From NCBI GenBank assembly GCA_029448655.1, contig JACCLO010000003.1:2418001-2482000 (forward strand): 64,000 nt of DNA, read 5' to 3'. A model generated the notes under the pieces. It was not told where the DNA came from. It made no database searches and saw only the letters and a list, made by a program, of their open reading frames with translations. Source of the stretch: Wolfiporia cocos (taxonomy: Eukaryota > Basidiomycota > Agaricomycetes > Polyporales > Phaeolaceae). The position numbers and the translations under genes were made by a program. Below, one piece after another: positions 34,350 through 45,757 of the stretch (positions are counted from its first letter, which is position 1; every line of letters starts with the position of its first letter).

Positions 34350-35895
34350 TGCCGGCCTTTAATACTTATGAGAGTGCATCCCACGACAAGAATTAGGGAA
34401 GAAACCCTATCCTTATCACTAGAAAGGGACCTGTCAAGGGCTGTCGAGCTCTTGCATGATCTCGCAGCACAGATCGTTGACTCACCGTTTACGCCCTAAC
34501 CAAATCGCCCTCACGTCTCCGCCGCGGATCGATGGATAACCTCAAAGACTACTGCCTGCGAACCTTGCGAGGTGTGAGGCAATGCGATGGGATACTCACC
34601 TGGTTCATGGGCCGAATCGTGGCACCACCGAAGCTCATCTGATATCCCGACTTGTGCCTCCGAGCCAGGTCTCCCTATGGCTCTTTCCTGTCATAAGACG
34701 TGCCATATCCCTGGTTCGCACCGGCGATGACATCCAGGCGTATCCCGTGTTGGCGCGTGGCCGACAAGCAAAATCGCACACTCGCTTTCAAGGGTACTGG
34801 AGGCATTTCTGTACACGATAATTGATGGCCAGTATGAAAACATTGCTAGACTGAGACCAACGAAGAAGTAATCAATCCCCACGGTGCTCCAGCCATGCTC
34901 ACTGGTCAGAGATCTCGTGAGCGATAGTGGTCGGACTCCTACTTGAGTCCCGTTCCGACGTGCGCATCCCGCGTAGATGATATCACGGGTTACACTGCAA
35001 CCACAGACGCCGGAGCCGAGAGAAATCCTTGCAGCTGTGTACATAATACAGATCGCACCATGACAGCGCTGTGGCGGCCGAGGAGTCCACATTGAGCAAC
35101 AACCAGATCCAGGAAACATCACATGCGATGATCCGTGGCACACTGATCTTTCGCCTGCTATGCTGATCTACGCAACGTGGACTCAATGTGTTAGGTTTAA
35201 GCGACCATTCATCTTGCTTGTGCCACGCTCTGACCTCGAGGATTGAAACAGGCGCTTGTTCCGCGGACCGAGAAAGGACCATGAACGATGGCATTGGCCC
35301 GAGATAGTGTGTTCGGGCGATTTAATACGCAAGAAGACGCTTCAAAACACATCGTTGGCTGCATGAGCACGCATGAACCAGCCTACAGAGAACATCTCAC
35401 GAGGCCGCGGTCAAAGTACATCAGATATTGAACATGAAGGCTCACGGACCTGAGATGTTGGCGATACAGCGGGCGTCATACTGCAGTTTCGAGACCCAAC
35501 ACGGCGATGAATGGACCACGTTCCGGCAAAATGGTTTCTTAACCTTAGCTCGCCCATAATTAAACAGAGCAGACGTCATCGGCGGCAAATGTTGATATAA
35601 TCAAGATACTAGACTGCCGCATCGGCGATGATTTGGAGATTTACAGCGGACAGTATGAGGCTGACTGGTGTCAGGATATTTTGGGGAGGCTTGCGATTCT
35701 TCGATGAGTTCCTGCTGGACGTAATAAAGGGCAAGAATATATTCAGAAAGCTTCTACGTACATTTCTGCGCTGCTGTGCCTGCGGGTAGCAGCGTTTGGC
35801 TGTAGATACGGTCAAGAGCAACTCAGATGTAATATTTGTAAGAGTGGACATGAAAAGTCCCCTGGGAGATCGCGTGATATAGAAGGAAGTAGATT
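34350..35895. other. Unresolved stretch, possible unassembled exons
   Basis: The minus strand contains open segments with hydrophobic character (YFFVGLSLAMFSYWPSIIVY near 34840, VSWIWLLLNV near 35100) and a good GTGAGT donor at about 34600. No set of junctions gave a continuous, recognisable protein. It could be a small multi-exon membrane-protein gene or a relic. Confidence 0.25.
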
Positions 35896-37205
35896 CTACA
35901 ATTCGTCCTTGGCACGGTTAGTCTCTTGCGCCCCATCAACTGTTCCACTCTGGAATGCGACAGAATTTGCATCGGATGGTGCCGAGTGGGCGGCCAAATT
36001 TGTGTGGTCAACCACCTGGGGCGATGGAGACATCAGCTTGCGAGTTCTCTGAGAATGAACTGTGCGTTTCGGCGATGCTCACCGAGCTGTTCTGCGCGGG
36101 CACCGATTGGTTGTTCTGCTGGTCTAGCTCCGGGAATTCAGCGGACCCGTCCGCTACTGCCCTGAAATATTCATTGAGGGGTCGATACTTCAGGCGGCCT
36201 AGAAGACGTTCTATGAGAACTGGACAACGGAGGTCAGCAACCAACGGGACGAACCATCGAAGCGCACAAATCTCGATGATCCCGAAGGATAGACTATCAC
36301 CTTCGACGTCTTGTCGGCTGAATGTTCAACTCCCAACTTGACAGAGCCTTTGCCGCTTTTGTCCTGGAGTATGCCGAAATTGATTTGGTCTTTGTATTTG
36401 TTCCCAATAGCTTTCCAGAGAATGGGGATATCTTTTCCTGTACTGAGAAGAAGCGCACGAGGTTTCGATGCGTTCTAGACATTAGACCTCCGGTCAATTC
36501 TAGGCAGGAACCACAGGGATAAGCGATCATACCTCCTCCGCCCAACGGGGGACATCGGCTGCCTTGTCGATTCGCTTAACCTCATGCGGTATGCTGCGTG
36601 AAGCCCAGTGGAAGAATTGATTGGCAGTTCGCTGTCCACTCTCAAAACCGATAGGTTTCGACTTTCCGCCGCGTGGGTACAGCTGAGTGAAGGCATGAGA
36701 ACCGCGGAGTGTTAATGCAATGCGGAGCTTACCTTGATAGTCGGGAACCCTTGAACCCCTTCTCTTGAGCACAACGGCTTGTTGGACTGTTGATCGCAAT
36801 CTATAGCGTACATGGGGACCATCGGAGATAGTGCTTCCGCTGCCTTGCTAAATTCCGGCGCCATCCTTTGGCAATGCTGCCTTGGTTGCTTAGTAAACGC
36901 CTGAGGCTATTGCGCTGTCAAGCTCACACCACACCATGGCGCGACAAATGCTACCACGGATGTTTCCTACTCAGGTTGATCGCAATCAGTTCGTTAGGCG
37001 ATGAAACCCATTCAGTAGTGCCATAGTCAATTTATGAGGAGGATCAACGTCCTTATGGGCCAAAGGGACGTACATTTTGTTTCATGGCCTTCTTGAACCC
37101 CTTCTCGTCGATAATCTTCACCTGTGTGCCGGAAGGAAATAACGCCGCATGCACAGTACAGGGAGACAGCATAACCGCTATTCCTAACCATGCCAGAAGC
37201 CTCAT
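35896..37205 (-). CDS. ER protein disulfide isomerase-like protein with CGHC and KDEL, 324 aa
   Basis: Exons 37205-37074, 36966-36928, 36876-36733, 36682-36533, 36474-36255, 36219-36083 and 36048-35896 close to 324 codons plus stop. A signal peptide (LLAWLGIAVMLSPCTVHA) is followed by a thioredoxin fold with the redox motif CGHC (residues 56-59) in VVAFVAPWCGHCQRMAPEFS, then VQGFPTIK. A second, inactive thioredoxin-like region follows (LLLSTGKDIPILWKAIG). The protein ends in KDEL, the ER-retrieval signal. The layout resembles P5/Mpd1-type isomerases, which form or reshuffle disulfides in secretory proteins. Two introns are only 34-35 nt, yet both are required to reach the KDEL frame. Confidence 0.93.
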
Positions 37206-37342
37206 AGTGAGCTTCACGTGTGAGAAAGCCGTATGTTAAGTGGTAGTGGAGTGATTGCTGAACAGTTATAAAACGCTGGATGGATTAGAAACAGTAGTTG
37301 GGCTTGCCAGTGGAAGCGTGGGACACATTTGAATGATCGGGC

Positions 37343-37350
37343 TGACGTGG
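37343..37350 (+). promoter_or_regulatory. UPRE-like site TGACGTGG upstream of the KDEL protein gene
   Basis: TGACGTGG lies about 140 bp upstream of the start codon. It matches the core recognised by Hac1/XBP1-type factors in the unfolded-protein response. A single 8-bp match is weak evidence; the interest is the target gene class. Confidence 0.35.
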
Positions 37351-38040
37351 CAGTTGCTGGTCCATAATGGCTGTCAGTATCATGGTGGCCTCACTTCAGT
37401 TTAGAGTACAAAGGTTGAGTACTTGAGTAGCAGTTTGCACATTGAACACAGGACCACATTATGATTGTTCTTAGATTTGTCGGCATATCTACGAGGGGCC
37501 ATGGCTGGCGACCAAGGTTAGGGTTCGGACACGTGGCACCAATACATTGCTTAGCGTGATATTCAGGTCGCCCTTTAAATTTCGGATGTTTTCTTGTGGC
37601 GACTCCGGCAAGTATGTCGTGAGGCCCTCATACATACACTCTCACTCAAAGAGGGAGCTATCCAACGCTGAAGCAGACGCGCCACAAGGGTAAGCCCGAT
37701 AGTGCTCACACTCAGTTCAATCTGAATCGTGATCAATCAACAACGTGCTACACGTGTTCGAGATGTGTTTGAGGTGCGTGCCAGGTGAGGACATCGCGGG
37801 CTGTATCCACCAATACATGTAGTAATCCACTGGTGAGCACCCTAAGCATTTGACACTGCAGCCCCTACTCCCTACTGTCGTCGTTCAGCCGAATTCAAAC
37901 ATTGCTATGTTTCCGTTGAATCTCGTATACTGTGCAGTTGCAGCTTTCTCAGCGACCATCGGCTATCAGCCATCCAAGCGCCGTAATCGCCGGTGAGAGT
38001 CCGACCTTAGGCCTTAGCAGCAGCGTACTCAGCGATCGCG
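37351..38040. other. Intergenic region
   Basis: This is the divergent interval between the KDEL protein gene (minus) and the Ran-binding-domain gene (plus). It also contains GACACGTGGCAC near 37530. No coding exon was recognised. Confidence 0.4.
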
Positions 38041-39670
38041 ATGGCACTTGGTCAATCTAATTCATCCTCCAACAGATCTTTGGCTGAGCGAGCAGACCAT
38101 GTATCCTTGCAAGAAGGGTATGGCAACAGCTCTGTCAAATCTCACGAAAATGCAGTCGAGAATACCAGCCCGGACGCCAATTCGGCTGCTGCTAGTGACA
38201 ATCAACTACTCCCACAAGTCTCGGAACACGTGAGACCCTCGGCGTATTTCCAGATCCTGCGTTAAGCCTGCCGTAGGCGCGGGATTCGTCCATGACAGGA
38301 ACATTGAAGAGGAAGATTAGAGACGATGATTCTACCCTTGTATTTGATATTCACTCGCCATTGTTGTAGAGCTTAGCTCAGTGAATCTGTTGTCTACCAG
38401 GACTTAGATAAAGGCAATACCGTCGTGCGTAGCGGCTCAGCCTTAGTTCGAATTCTTCGAACTGAGCCCAAGTATCCGCACAGCTCACACTTTCCCGACC
38501 ATCGAAGAAGAGATGTCAAACACCCCTCAAATCACTCTCCTCTCAAGAATCAACCTCTACGGATCTTACTCACGGCAACAGCACGGCAGCCCTGAAAACG
38601 CCTTTGAATGTAAGAACTACGAGAAGATTATACTCTGCTTAACACTTTGCAAATTGCAGGCGTCAGAAGTAAGCACGGGTCCTCCATCCTTTCTCTCACC
38701 GTCTGTGGTGCGAGTTCCTGCGGTCAGTGTCACGATGCAATCTACCGAACTGCGATGGAGCAGGACGTACCTTCTGTCCAGCATTCAGTTGACCACTCGT
38801 CGCAGGTTAAGCCGTCTTCTGCGTTTCTGTCGTTCTCAGGAAGATCCGCTGCCTTCTTGCCAGATACGAACATCGCGCCGCCATCTCTCAGGGCGGTCTG
38901 GTGCGTTTCGGCAGACAGAGATCTTTCCCAAACTTCTTCGGCTAGGATGGCAGATGATCGGTATGCGAGTGCATATTCCGATCATAGGAAGGTCACTTAT
39001 TCAATATTTGCACAAAAAAGAGCCGATGTCGATAGTGCGGAAATCGTTCATGCATTCAAGCGAGATAGCAGCATATTGGATAACCCGCTTGCGGCAAAGT
39101 CATATGCTAAGGGCGCAGACACAAGTAAAAAATCGTTACTTCGGCAACCAATTTGATCTTACATTGAATGTTGTTTGTCGCTCTTCTATAGCCATCACTG
39201 GCGAAGAAGACGAGGAAGTCAAAGCGGAACTGAAGGGCGCGAAGGTTTTCATCAAGCGCGGCGATAAAGATTTTTCCGATGGAATCCTTGGAAATATCAA
39301 GCTTCTTTCACACAGGGAGACCGCAGATGAGCGTCTGCGTGAGTACGCGCCCTGATCCATACTTTCTGCGAGCTGAATGTTGCGACGTCCGTTTCGCATG
39401 GCCGCACCGCTTTCAGTATTCAGGCGGGAGCCGGTGTGGAAAGTCACCATGAGCGTGCGACTCGGTTCCGCCGTACGATGTACTTTTGACGAAGAGCAAG
39501 GCGTGCTCCGGGTCATGCTGAAGGAGTCCGAGGAACGTGTAGGGGTATCTCCACAGCGGTGGGAGCAGAAGGTTGTGATCTATGCGGTCAAGGCAAGTTT
39601 CCCTGTCATGAACAACTCCAAAGATGCACTGATAATCGATACATGGTGCATCTGCAAACCAGCGAGGTAA
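38041..39670 (+). CDS. Ran-binding-domain protein (RanBP3/Yrb2-like), about 430 aa
   Basis: Model: 38041-38229, 38277-38339, 38377-38388, 38447-38609, 38660-39124, 39192-39338, 39417-39670, all in phase. The N-terminal ~290 residues are polar and disordered, with a basic TLKRKIRDDD motif and FG-poor SAFLSFSGRSAAF. The C-terminal ~110 residues are a RanBD: GNIKLLSHRETADERLLF, then WKVTMSVRLG and VLRVMLKESEE. RanBD binds Ran-GTP; the RanBP3/Yrb2 layout (disordered N-terminus, C-terminal RanBD) implies a nuclear export cofactor. Exons 3-4 (GTTGTC donor) are uncertain. An AAG|GCAAGT at about 39594 could be a further GC-AG donor altering the last residues. Confidence 0.72.
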
Positions 39671-41581
39671 AGCCTCTAAGACGGACTTTGCTGCTTTCGC
39701 CCATACGGTCTCTGCTCGCGCGCAGTTCGCTCGCCCTTCATCAGCAGAACCGAGCTCTGCTTAGCTTCCTTGCTCCGCTCATCATTGACTATCGTGTCTT
39801 TAGACTGTCCTCGGTATCTCACCATCGGGCGCCGAAGGCATTGCGGTTCTCGTGCCCTCTGGGACGCCTTCAATGTCCACTGCCACACCTCGGTTTCGAG
39901 ATACTTTAGTGTTTCGAGAACCTGACTGTAATGTTTTTCCGTCGCTGGCGAGGAGTTCTATCTCTGGTAGCCGTTTGTCTTGGACGATGTTTATTCGCGC
40001 ATCTATTTAATCTTCGGCGCTGCTGTGGTGATGTACATTGAATGATGAGCTATGAGTGGGCGATCGAGTGAGATGTTTAACTACTGAAAATGCCATGCCG
40101 TCCCATAGCGAGATCGATATAGTAAGGGAGTGCCAAGCCCATGAAGTGCCTGCAAAGCTTTCATCAAATGAGCAAACTGTACGACAAAGGTTCAGAAGTA
40201 AAACATGCTGCATGCTTAGCACCTCCTGACGTCTTGAAAGAGTGGCATGTACATAAGCGAAAGCGCGTGTGTGGCATCGCATTGAATTCCGCTGCCTCGA
40301 AGAAGAACACTGCTTCATCGCATGACCAACAGCCTCCGTCTCATAAGCGCCACAATGGTACTAAAAACGGATCCCAGCGTACCGCGGGGCTTGGAAGAGG
40401 AAATGACAACGGACTCAGTATCAGCGTGCAGAGGAATGTTTCGCAGATCGTTAAGGTGGCGAGTTGGCCCGGACTATGCCGTGTAAGATTCACAAGTAGA
40501 CAAGCACAGGAGAAGAGTACTGAGCAGCTGCTACGGCCGCAGGTTGACGTCTCGCAATATTGAACAGCAGTACCATACCCCGTACCACCTTGCAGAAGCA
40601 AAACCACAGCCTCGATCGCACGGGAGTCTCAAAACACAGGACCAAAGTCGTAAGCCGCTTTGCATCGATGAACAGACGCGTGGTATCACTGAGTGTCTCT
40701 GAGATGGGGGGGATTTATCCAAACCAGGCTGACGGGGGCACCACTATATATGTCTCGAGACGCACTCCAGAGAGTATACAAAAACGTTGACGCCGAGTTC
40801 CGAAAATTCAGCGACTGTATACCCTTTCATTAAGCGATTGCATGGCGTATTGCTAGCGGATGAGCGCGTCCACAAAGTTTAAACACGTAAAGATCCCTGC
40901 GGCGCGACGATGATTGCGCAGGATGATGAGGAATCTTTAGACGGTGCATGCCTATGTCATGCGCTAACTCCAATGCGCCCGAAGGTGCCTATTGCAGAAG
41001 AAATAGATGACTAGCCTACTCGTATCAGAGGAAGCTTCTCTTCAACGAAGTCCTTGAGGCTGCTGCACACTATGGTCGATCTGATTGGTCATTCCTGAGC
41101 TGTTTGAGTTAAATTTTGCTCTCAGCACTATGAAGCATGCAGCAACCTTGCATGTCAATCATGACACATCGAACGATAATCGCATCGTGTACTATCAGGG
41201 CACAGCAGATCCTGCTGCTCAAACGTTCAAGGCTTGCACCGGCTTGCACAAAGCTATGGATAATATCCTTACTGTAACTGAGTAGATGTACAACCGGATC
41301 TCAATATGGCAGCGGTGAAAGGGTAGTGGCGCATGATGTGCTTGTAGCAGACGTTACGAGAGCGCAGTAATGATTAGACTCGCATGCGTCATTCGGTCAT
41401 TAGGGCGCTAACCTGCTTCTGCAGCTGCATGTTCCTGTACAATGGAGAAGAACATGTGCTTGAAGTATCGATTGATACAATGTATATTACTCGTGCGCAG
41501 CCTTCAGTCGTGCGCGCATGAGAGCTACCACGAGGCGCGACCGATTGATAGGTGGATCTTTCTACAAGGAGTAATCTAGTT
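39671..41581. other. 1.9-kb stretch without a confident gene
   Basis: A 140-codon ATG frame on the plus strand (40141-40563, Lys/Ser/Gln-rich, KRVCGIALNSAASKKNTASS) is the longest candidate, but it has no domain and no codon-use signal. Other frames are short. No repeats were recognised. Confidence 0.3.
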
Positions 41582-42091
41582 CTACGTTTTGTCGATACAT
41601 GAGGGCAAAATGTCAATGCAGAAGCATGTCAAATATTTGTTGTCTTGCGGAGTAACGGAACCGCCGCCGCCACGTGGGTTGTTGTGCCCAGAAAGGAAGG
41701 CTTTGTATTCGTCTCTGGGACCCGCAACACCAGCATGTAATTTGTCGACCACGACAATGATCGGGGCAGGAGTGCCCAATCGCTCCTTTTGAAACATAAT
41801 TGAGTGGCACGGGGTGCTACGAAGCAATGTTTCGTTGTGGGTGATTGTGGTAACTCTAAAGATGATGCCGCCGGCAGACTCGTAGGGACCGAACCAGTAT
41901 GCCCGTCGTTGTTCTTTCCCCGCATTGAAAAGAGCTCAGGCGGGATGGTTACCTGTCAACCAGCTAGTATCGTGTCTCACTCGTCGCAGCTCAGAAGCGC
42001 TTGTCATTTCCTAGATTTTTGCATCTCTAATCACCACTGTAGCCATATTCACCGGAGTCTGCCGCATCCCGCCTGCCTGTTCTGTAGCCAT
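41582..42091 (-). CDS. Small predicted protein of unknown function, 142 aa
   Basis: Three exons, 42091-42053, 42010-41953 and 41913-41582, join in phase through 42-nt and 39-nt GT-AG introns to 142 codons plus stop. The product reads MATEQAGGMRQTP, then a basic helix (SELRRVRHDTSWLTEQRR), then a beta-rich core (YWFGPYESAGGIIFRVTT, APIIVVVDKLHAGVAG) and a Gly-rich loop. The last exon's Cys-rich tail (CFCIDILPSC) may reflect a missed final intron. No signal peptide or known domain was recognised. It is divergent from the gene at 42220, about 130 bp away, and may share its promoter. Confidence 0.5.
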
Positions 42092-42219
42092 ATCACGACC
42101 AAAAGCACCTGATTCAAGAGTTCTGCATCACGCATGTGAGTCATCAATGCTGTGATTGTTTGATCAGAATGCAAACTTACCCTGCAGACTGCATCAGTCT
42201 ACCCTTCATCAATATACGC

Positions 42220-43869
42220 ATGTTTTCTGCTCAAAACTCATCTTCCACCATTCCGACTGTAAAGCAAGCCACATCGTATACTTTCTTGTCGCAGCCGCCC
42301 CTTTTGCAGAAGAAAAGACCTACCCAGCCTTTGCCTACGCCTCCAGCAAAAGTAGCCGCTAATTCTCCCAAGTCCACCATCAATCGGCGTCGCTCTGCGA
42401 CTACATCATCCGTTGCCGCCTGGATCGCAGACATACAGCCAGGTTCGCCCGCGCCACTGAGCCCTCGGCGAAGGTCGTCCATTGCCAGTCCACACCGCCT
42501 TACCAGCTCACCGCGCTCGCGTCGCCCCTCACTCGGGTCGACCCGCATACCCTCTGCCACACAGTGCAGCTTCTTCCAAGCACAGACTTCAGCCAAACGG
42601 ATCACGCCGTCCATCAAGGATTTCAAGCACGACCTGACCGCAGTTGGATACGCTTCCATCTTCGTATATTTCCCCACCACACCGTCGCCGGCGCCGGATT
42701 CCCACTTTGACAGACGACCTACCATCCCTGCGCCTCCTATCATCCCTGTCCCAAAGACCTCAGAGAAGTCAACGAAGCGCGGTCTGAAGCATTTCCGTTC
42801 GCTTTCTGCGCTCAAGTCCCGCATACAGTCCAAGTCCACAGAGATGCCGTCGCGCGCGCCTTCCAGATCCCGCGTGCAGCCATTCCCAGCGGTGCCCGTT
42901 CCTACCCACTCGCGCTCTTCGTCCCGCGACGAGGTGAGCAAGAGCAAAAAATCGAAGTACGCCAAGTACCGCCCGCCGCCGCTCGTCACCGAGCTCGCAC
43001 TTGCTCAGCTCGCGGACGGCGGCAAGGTAGACGAGCATATGAAGCGCTTCTGCGAAGCGCAGGCCCGCGCTGGTGGGGCCAAGATGGTGAATGGGAAGCT
43101 GGTCGGCGTCGATGGGATGTGGCATGACGGCGAGGGTGGCGTATGGCGCGACCAGGACGAGGAGTGGGAGTACGCGCACTTGCTTGGCGAGGAGGAGAAC
43201 TATGGAGCAGGGGAAGCTGCTTGGGAGCGCTTCGGCTCCGAGGGCAGCATAGTCATCGTGAACGGCGAAGAGGAGCGGCGCGAGAGTGTCTCAAGCCAGG
43301 ACTCCGACCTTGACCCTCGCTATGCGATGCAAGCAGAGGCAGAGCGGGACGACCTCGCGGTATTTGGGAGCGCAGTGATTCCCTCCGCGATGCGTAAACC
43401 GGGCATGTCGGTTCTCGCGCTCCCCTCGCGCAGTCGGCGGGAGGCGCCTCACCTTCGCAAGCCGGAGTTCCTGCTCGACGTCTTCCCAGTACCAGATGCA
43501 TCACCGGCACAGGCGGATGGCGCGTCTAATGGCCAAGTCGACTCATCTTCGAGTCGAGCACGGCCAACGGGGAAGGAGCGCAGGCGCCCTACTCCCCTGG
43601 CGCTCATACCACCTACTGCTGGAGCTGTCTGCCCCACGAACCCGCTCGACGACGTACGCCGGGACTTCATCGAGAACTCGTTCGCACCCGCACCGGCTCC
43701 TGATCACGTACCTGCTAAGCATCATAATTCACGACCAGCAGACGCAGGCGTTCCGGCACATATCAGCTCCCGTTCGGAAGCAGCACGGAAGGTTGCACTG
43801 AATAATGGCAAGTCCTCGCTCAACGTACGCAATCTATTTAAGGTGATGGGAGGCAAGAAAGATATGTGA
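42220..43869 (+). CDS. Large disordered protein, single exon, 549 aa, unknown
   Basis: An uninterrupted GC-biased frame from MFSAQNSSSTIP to a stop at 43869; the in-frame sequence upstream of this ATG overlaps a likely leader intron. It is Ser/Pro/Arg-rich with clustered RRRS/SPRSRR motifs. One compact conserved-looking block lies at about residues 255-370 (LVTELALAQLADGG, MKRFCEAQARAGGAKMVNG, WRDQDEEWEYAHLLGEEE). The C-terminus has ALNNGKSSLNVRNLFKVMGG. Many SP sites suggest phosphoregulation. The folded block resembles no enzyme I know, and fungi have related uncharacterised proteins of this look. It is unusual here in lacking introns. Confidence 0.8.
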   Translation: MFSAQNSSSTIPTVKQATSYTFLSQPPLLQKKRPTQPLPTPPAKVAANSPKSTINRRRSATTSSVAAWIADIQPGSPAPLSPRRRSSIASPHRLTSSPRSRRPSLGSTRIPSATQCSFFQAQTSAKRITPSIKDFKHDLTAVGYASIFVYFPTTPSPAPDSHFDRRPTIPAPPIIPVPKTSEKSTKRGLKHFRSLSALKSRIQSKSTEMPSRAPSRSRVQPFPAVPVPTHSRSSSRDEVSKSKKSKYAKYRPPPLVTELALAQLADGGKVDEHMKRFCEAQARAGGAKMVNGKLVGVDGMWHDGEGGVWRDQDEEWEYAHLLGEEENYGAGEAAWERFGSEGSIVIVNGEEERRESVSSQDSDLDPRYAMQAEAERDDLAVFGSAVIPSAMRKPGMSVLALPSRSRREAPHLRKPEFLLDVFPVPDASPAQADGASNGQVDSSSSRARPTGKERRRPTPLALIPPTAGAVCPTNPLDDVRRDFIENSFAPAPAPDHVPAKHHNSRPADAGVPAHISSRSEAARKVALNNGKSSLNVRNLFKVMGGKKDM

Positions 43870-44700
43870 CGGGCGTACCTGCACCACGGTGCTTCTTCTT
43901 TATGTCTCATTTAGTCTATGCTATGTTCTACGCTATAACCATCTTGTAAAAATACCTCATGATCACGTATGTTCAGTATGTCTGTAGATAATGCATGTCT
44001 AGGGAACCTTATGCCAGATTCACTACTCACTGCTTCTGTACGACCCAGCGGAAAAATGTTCACTCAGCCGTTGCTCGACTAATGACCTGGCGATTCGGTA
44101 TATAAAGCAGTCGCCTTTAGGGTTTTCAAGCTTGTCCAAAGTAATTGAGTCCCAGAAAGTGACAGTCAGTTCGCAAAGCAGCACCAAGCCGTTATCACGA
44201 GGACCGCAATGCAGCTGTCAGTCTGCTGCTACTATTAGCCCCTCGTTTTCATATATATATTTGTGAGCAGCACGGTATGTGGAAACAATGGACAATCTGG
44301 GTTTCAAGACGACCTCGCGCTTAGTCGTTTCCAGTAAACAGAAGATCGGTGGCAGATCTGGCAGATCGCGAGTGTATCTCTTAGGAGATTTCTAGGGTCT
44401 AATAAGCCTCGACAGGATAACAGCGACTCGAAATCCACATACGGCTGCGGTGGAGGAGAAGCAGAATTAGCGCCGCGATGTGCATGCGACCCAAATCCCG
44501 TGATATCCACGTGATCGCGTCTTGCCACTTGCCAGTGCCACAGACGCGTTGGAAATGTGATATCATTTCTCCAGTGTCCACAGGGATGTCAGCCACTGGC
44601 AGTATATATCTCTCACCATGTTAGACAGTGATTCGACCAGATCCTCACCGTATTGATCATCTGCAACGCACTGTATCACAGACACCACTCGAGAATCACA
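43870..44700. other. Intergenic region
   Basis: Contains a TATATAAAG-like sequence near 44098 and short frames only. It presumably includes the promoter of the gene at 44701. Confidence 0.35.
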
Positions 44701-45241
44701 ATGACTGAGCCATCACAGAATGCTATGTCAGGTAGCAACCCGATGAACCGCACATTCCAGGACTCAGTCGCATTCGGATACAACCAGATGGGCACACGCT
44801 CTGACACGACCGAGTCAGTCAGTGAGGCACCGGGTTCGCTCGTCGAGATGCCCGTCGACGTCGGTGCACGTCGCGACATCGGTGACCCCGCGCCCAGCCA
44901 GCGGGCACAGGGTGGTGAGTTGCGGATATAGCGTATGGAGGGTGAGAGCTTCTCACGAGGGACGACCGCGGGGGTGCAGGAGCTGCGTTCGACCCGTCCT
45001 CGCAGATGACCGCACAGTCGCGTTGGGGCTCGCGGAGGGATGCAGAGGCTGATGAGGCAAGGAAGATTCCCGGCGCGGAGGGTCCTGTCGGTGCGTACTG
45101 TCCTGTGGGATTAGTAAACGGAAGTACTCATAGATTGCTGTAGTGAAGGGGAATGCGTCCGCAGTGGAGGATGCGAGACAAGAGGTGGGCTTCCTGGAGG
45201 GCCGATTGGGCACCGTGGCATCGCAAACCAGGAATGCCTGA
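44701..45241 (+). CDS. Small hydrophilic protein, 148 aa, unknown
   Basis: Exons 44701-44918, 44960-45090 and 45144-45241 join in phase to 148 codons plus stop. The protein is polar and Gly/Ser/Gln-rich (MTEPSQNAMSGSNPMNRTF, FGYNQMGTRSDTTE). It has an acidic-basic middle (SRRDAEADEARKIPGAEGP) and a short helical end (VEDARQEVGFLEGRLG). There is no signal peptide, Cys pair or membrane segment. The composition recalls stress-type hydrophilins, but no family assignment is made. The first donor (GTTGCG) is weak and was chosen to restore phase. Confidence 0.55.
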
Positions 45242-45757
45242 GGATCCCTCATGTAGTGAGAATTCCTCTCCGCCCATCGAGTTCCATGATAGTCCAATAA
45301 ACAGAGCACCATATCCCTAGCCCCCAAGCTGAAGTGGAACGACAAGGACTGTATTTCGCGAGGGTATGTAGCGCATGTGTACTACGCAAACTATTCGCGC
45401 CAGCGAAGATGCGAGATGTACTACAAGAGGAGTATGCAGCTCGGCCCAGCCAACCACCACCCCTCCAACAGCAACAAGAATAGTACGAGTGAGAAATAAA
45501 CCGGCGGCCTAGCGGGCGACACCTGAGCACCTGAGTAGAGTAACAACACCTAGAGCCATGTACATGCACCGAAGACGAATCAAGGACGCGCGACAGACAC
45601 TCGGCATTGGCTTGTGCCACAGCAGGAGAATACAACAGCCAGGCGACGACGAGAACGAGGCATGCAAACACAAAGCCCGATCGTGAGCGACGTGAACGAA
45701 GGGTGCTCGACTATGACTTAGAGTCGCGCGGGAGTGAGAGGGTATATGGGATTCGCC
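45242..45757. other. Convergent 3' interval
   Basis: This lies between the stops of two convergent genes and contains no recognised gene. Presumably it holds both 3' UTRs. Confidence 0.4.

Noticed and set aside
38513..39355. An unspliced 280-codon frame in the Ran-binding-domain gene
   Set aside because: It passes through a clear GTAAGA...TTGCAG intron and changes to non-conserved composition; the spliced frame restores the SAFLSFSGR segment and the RanBD.
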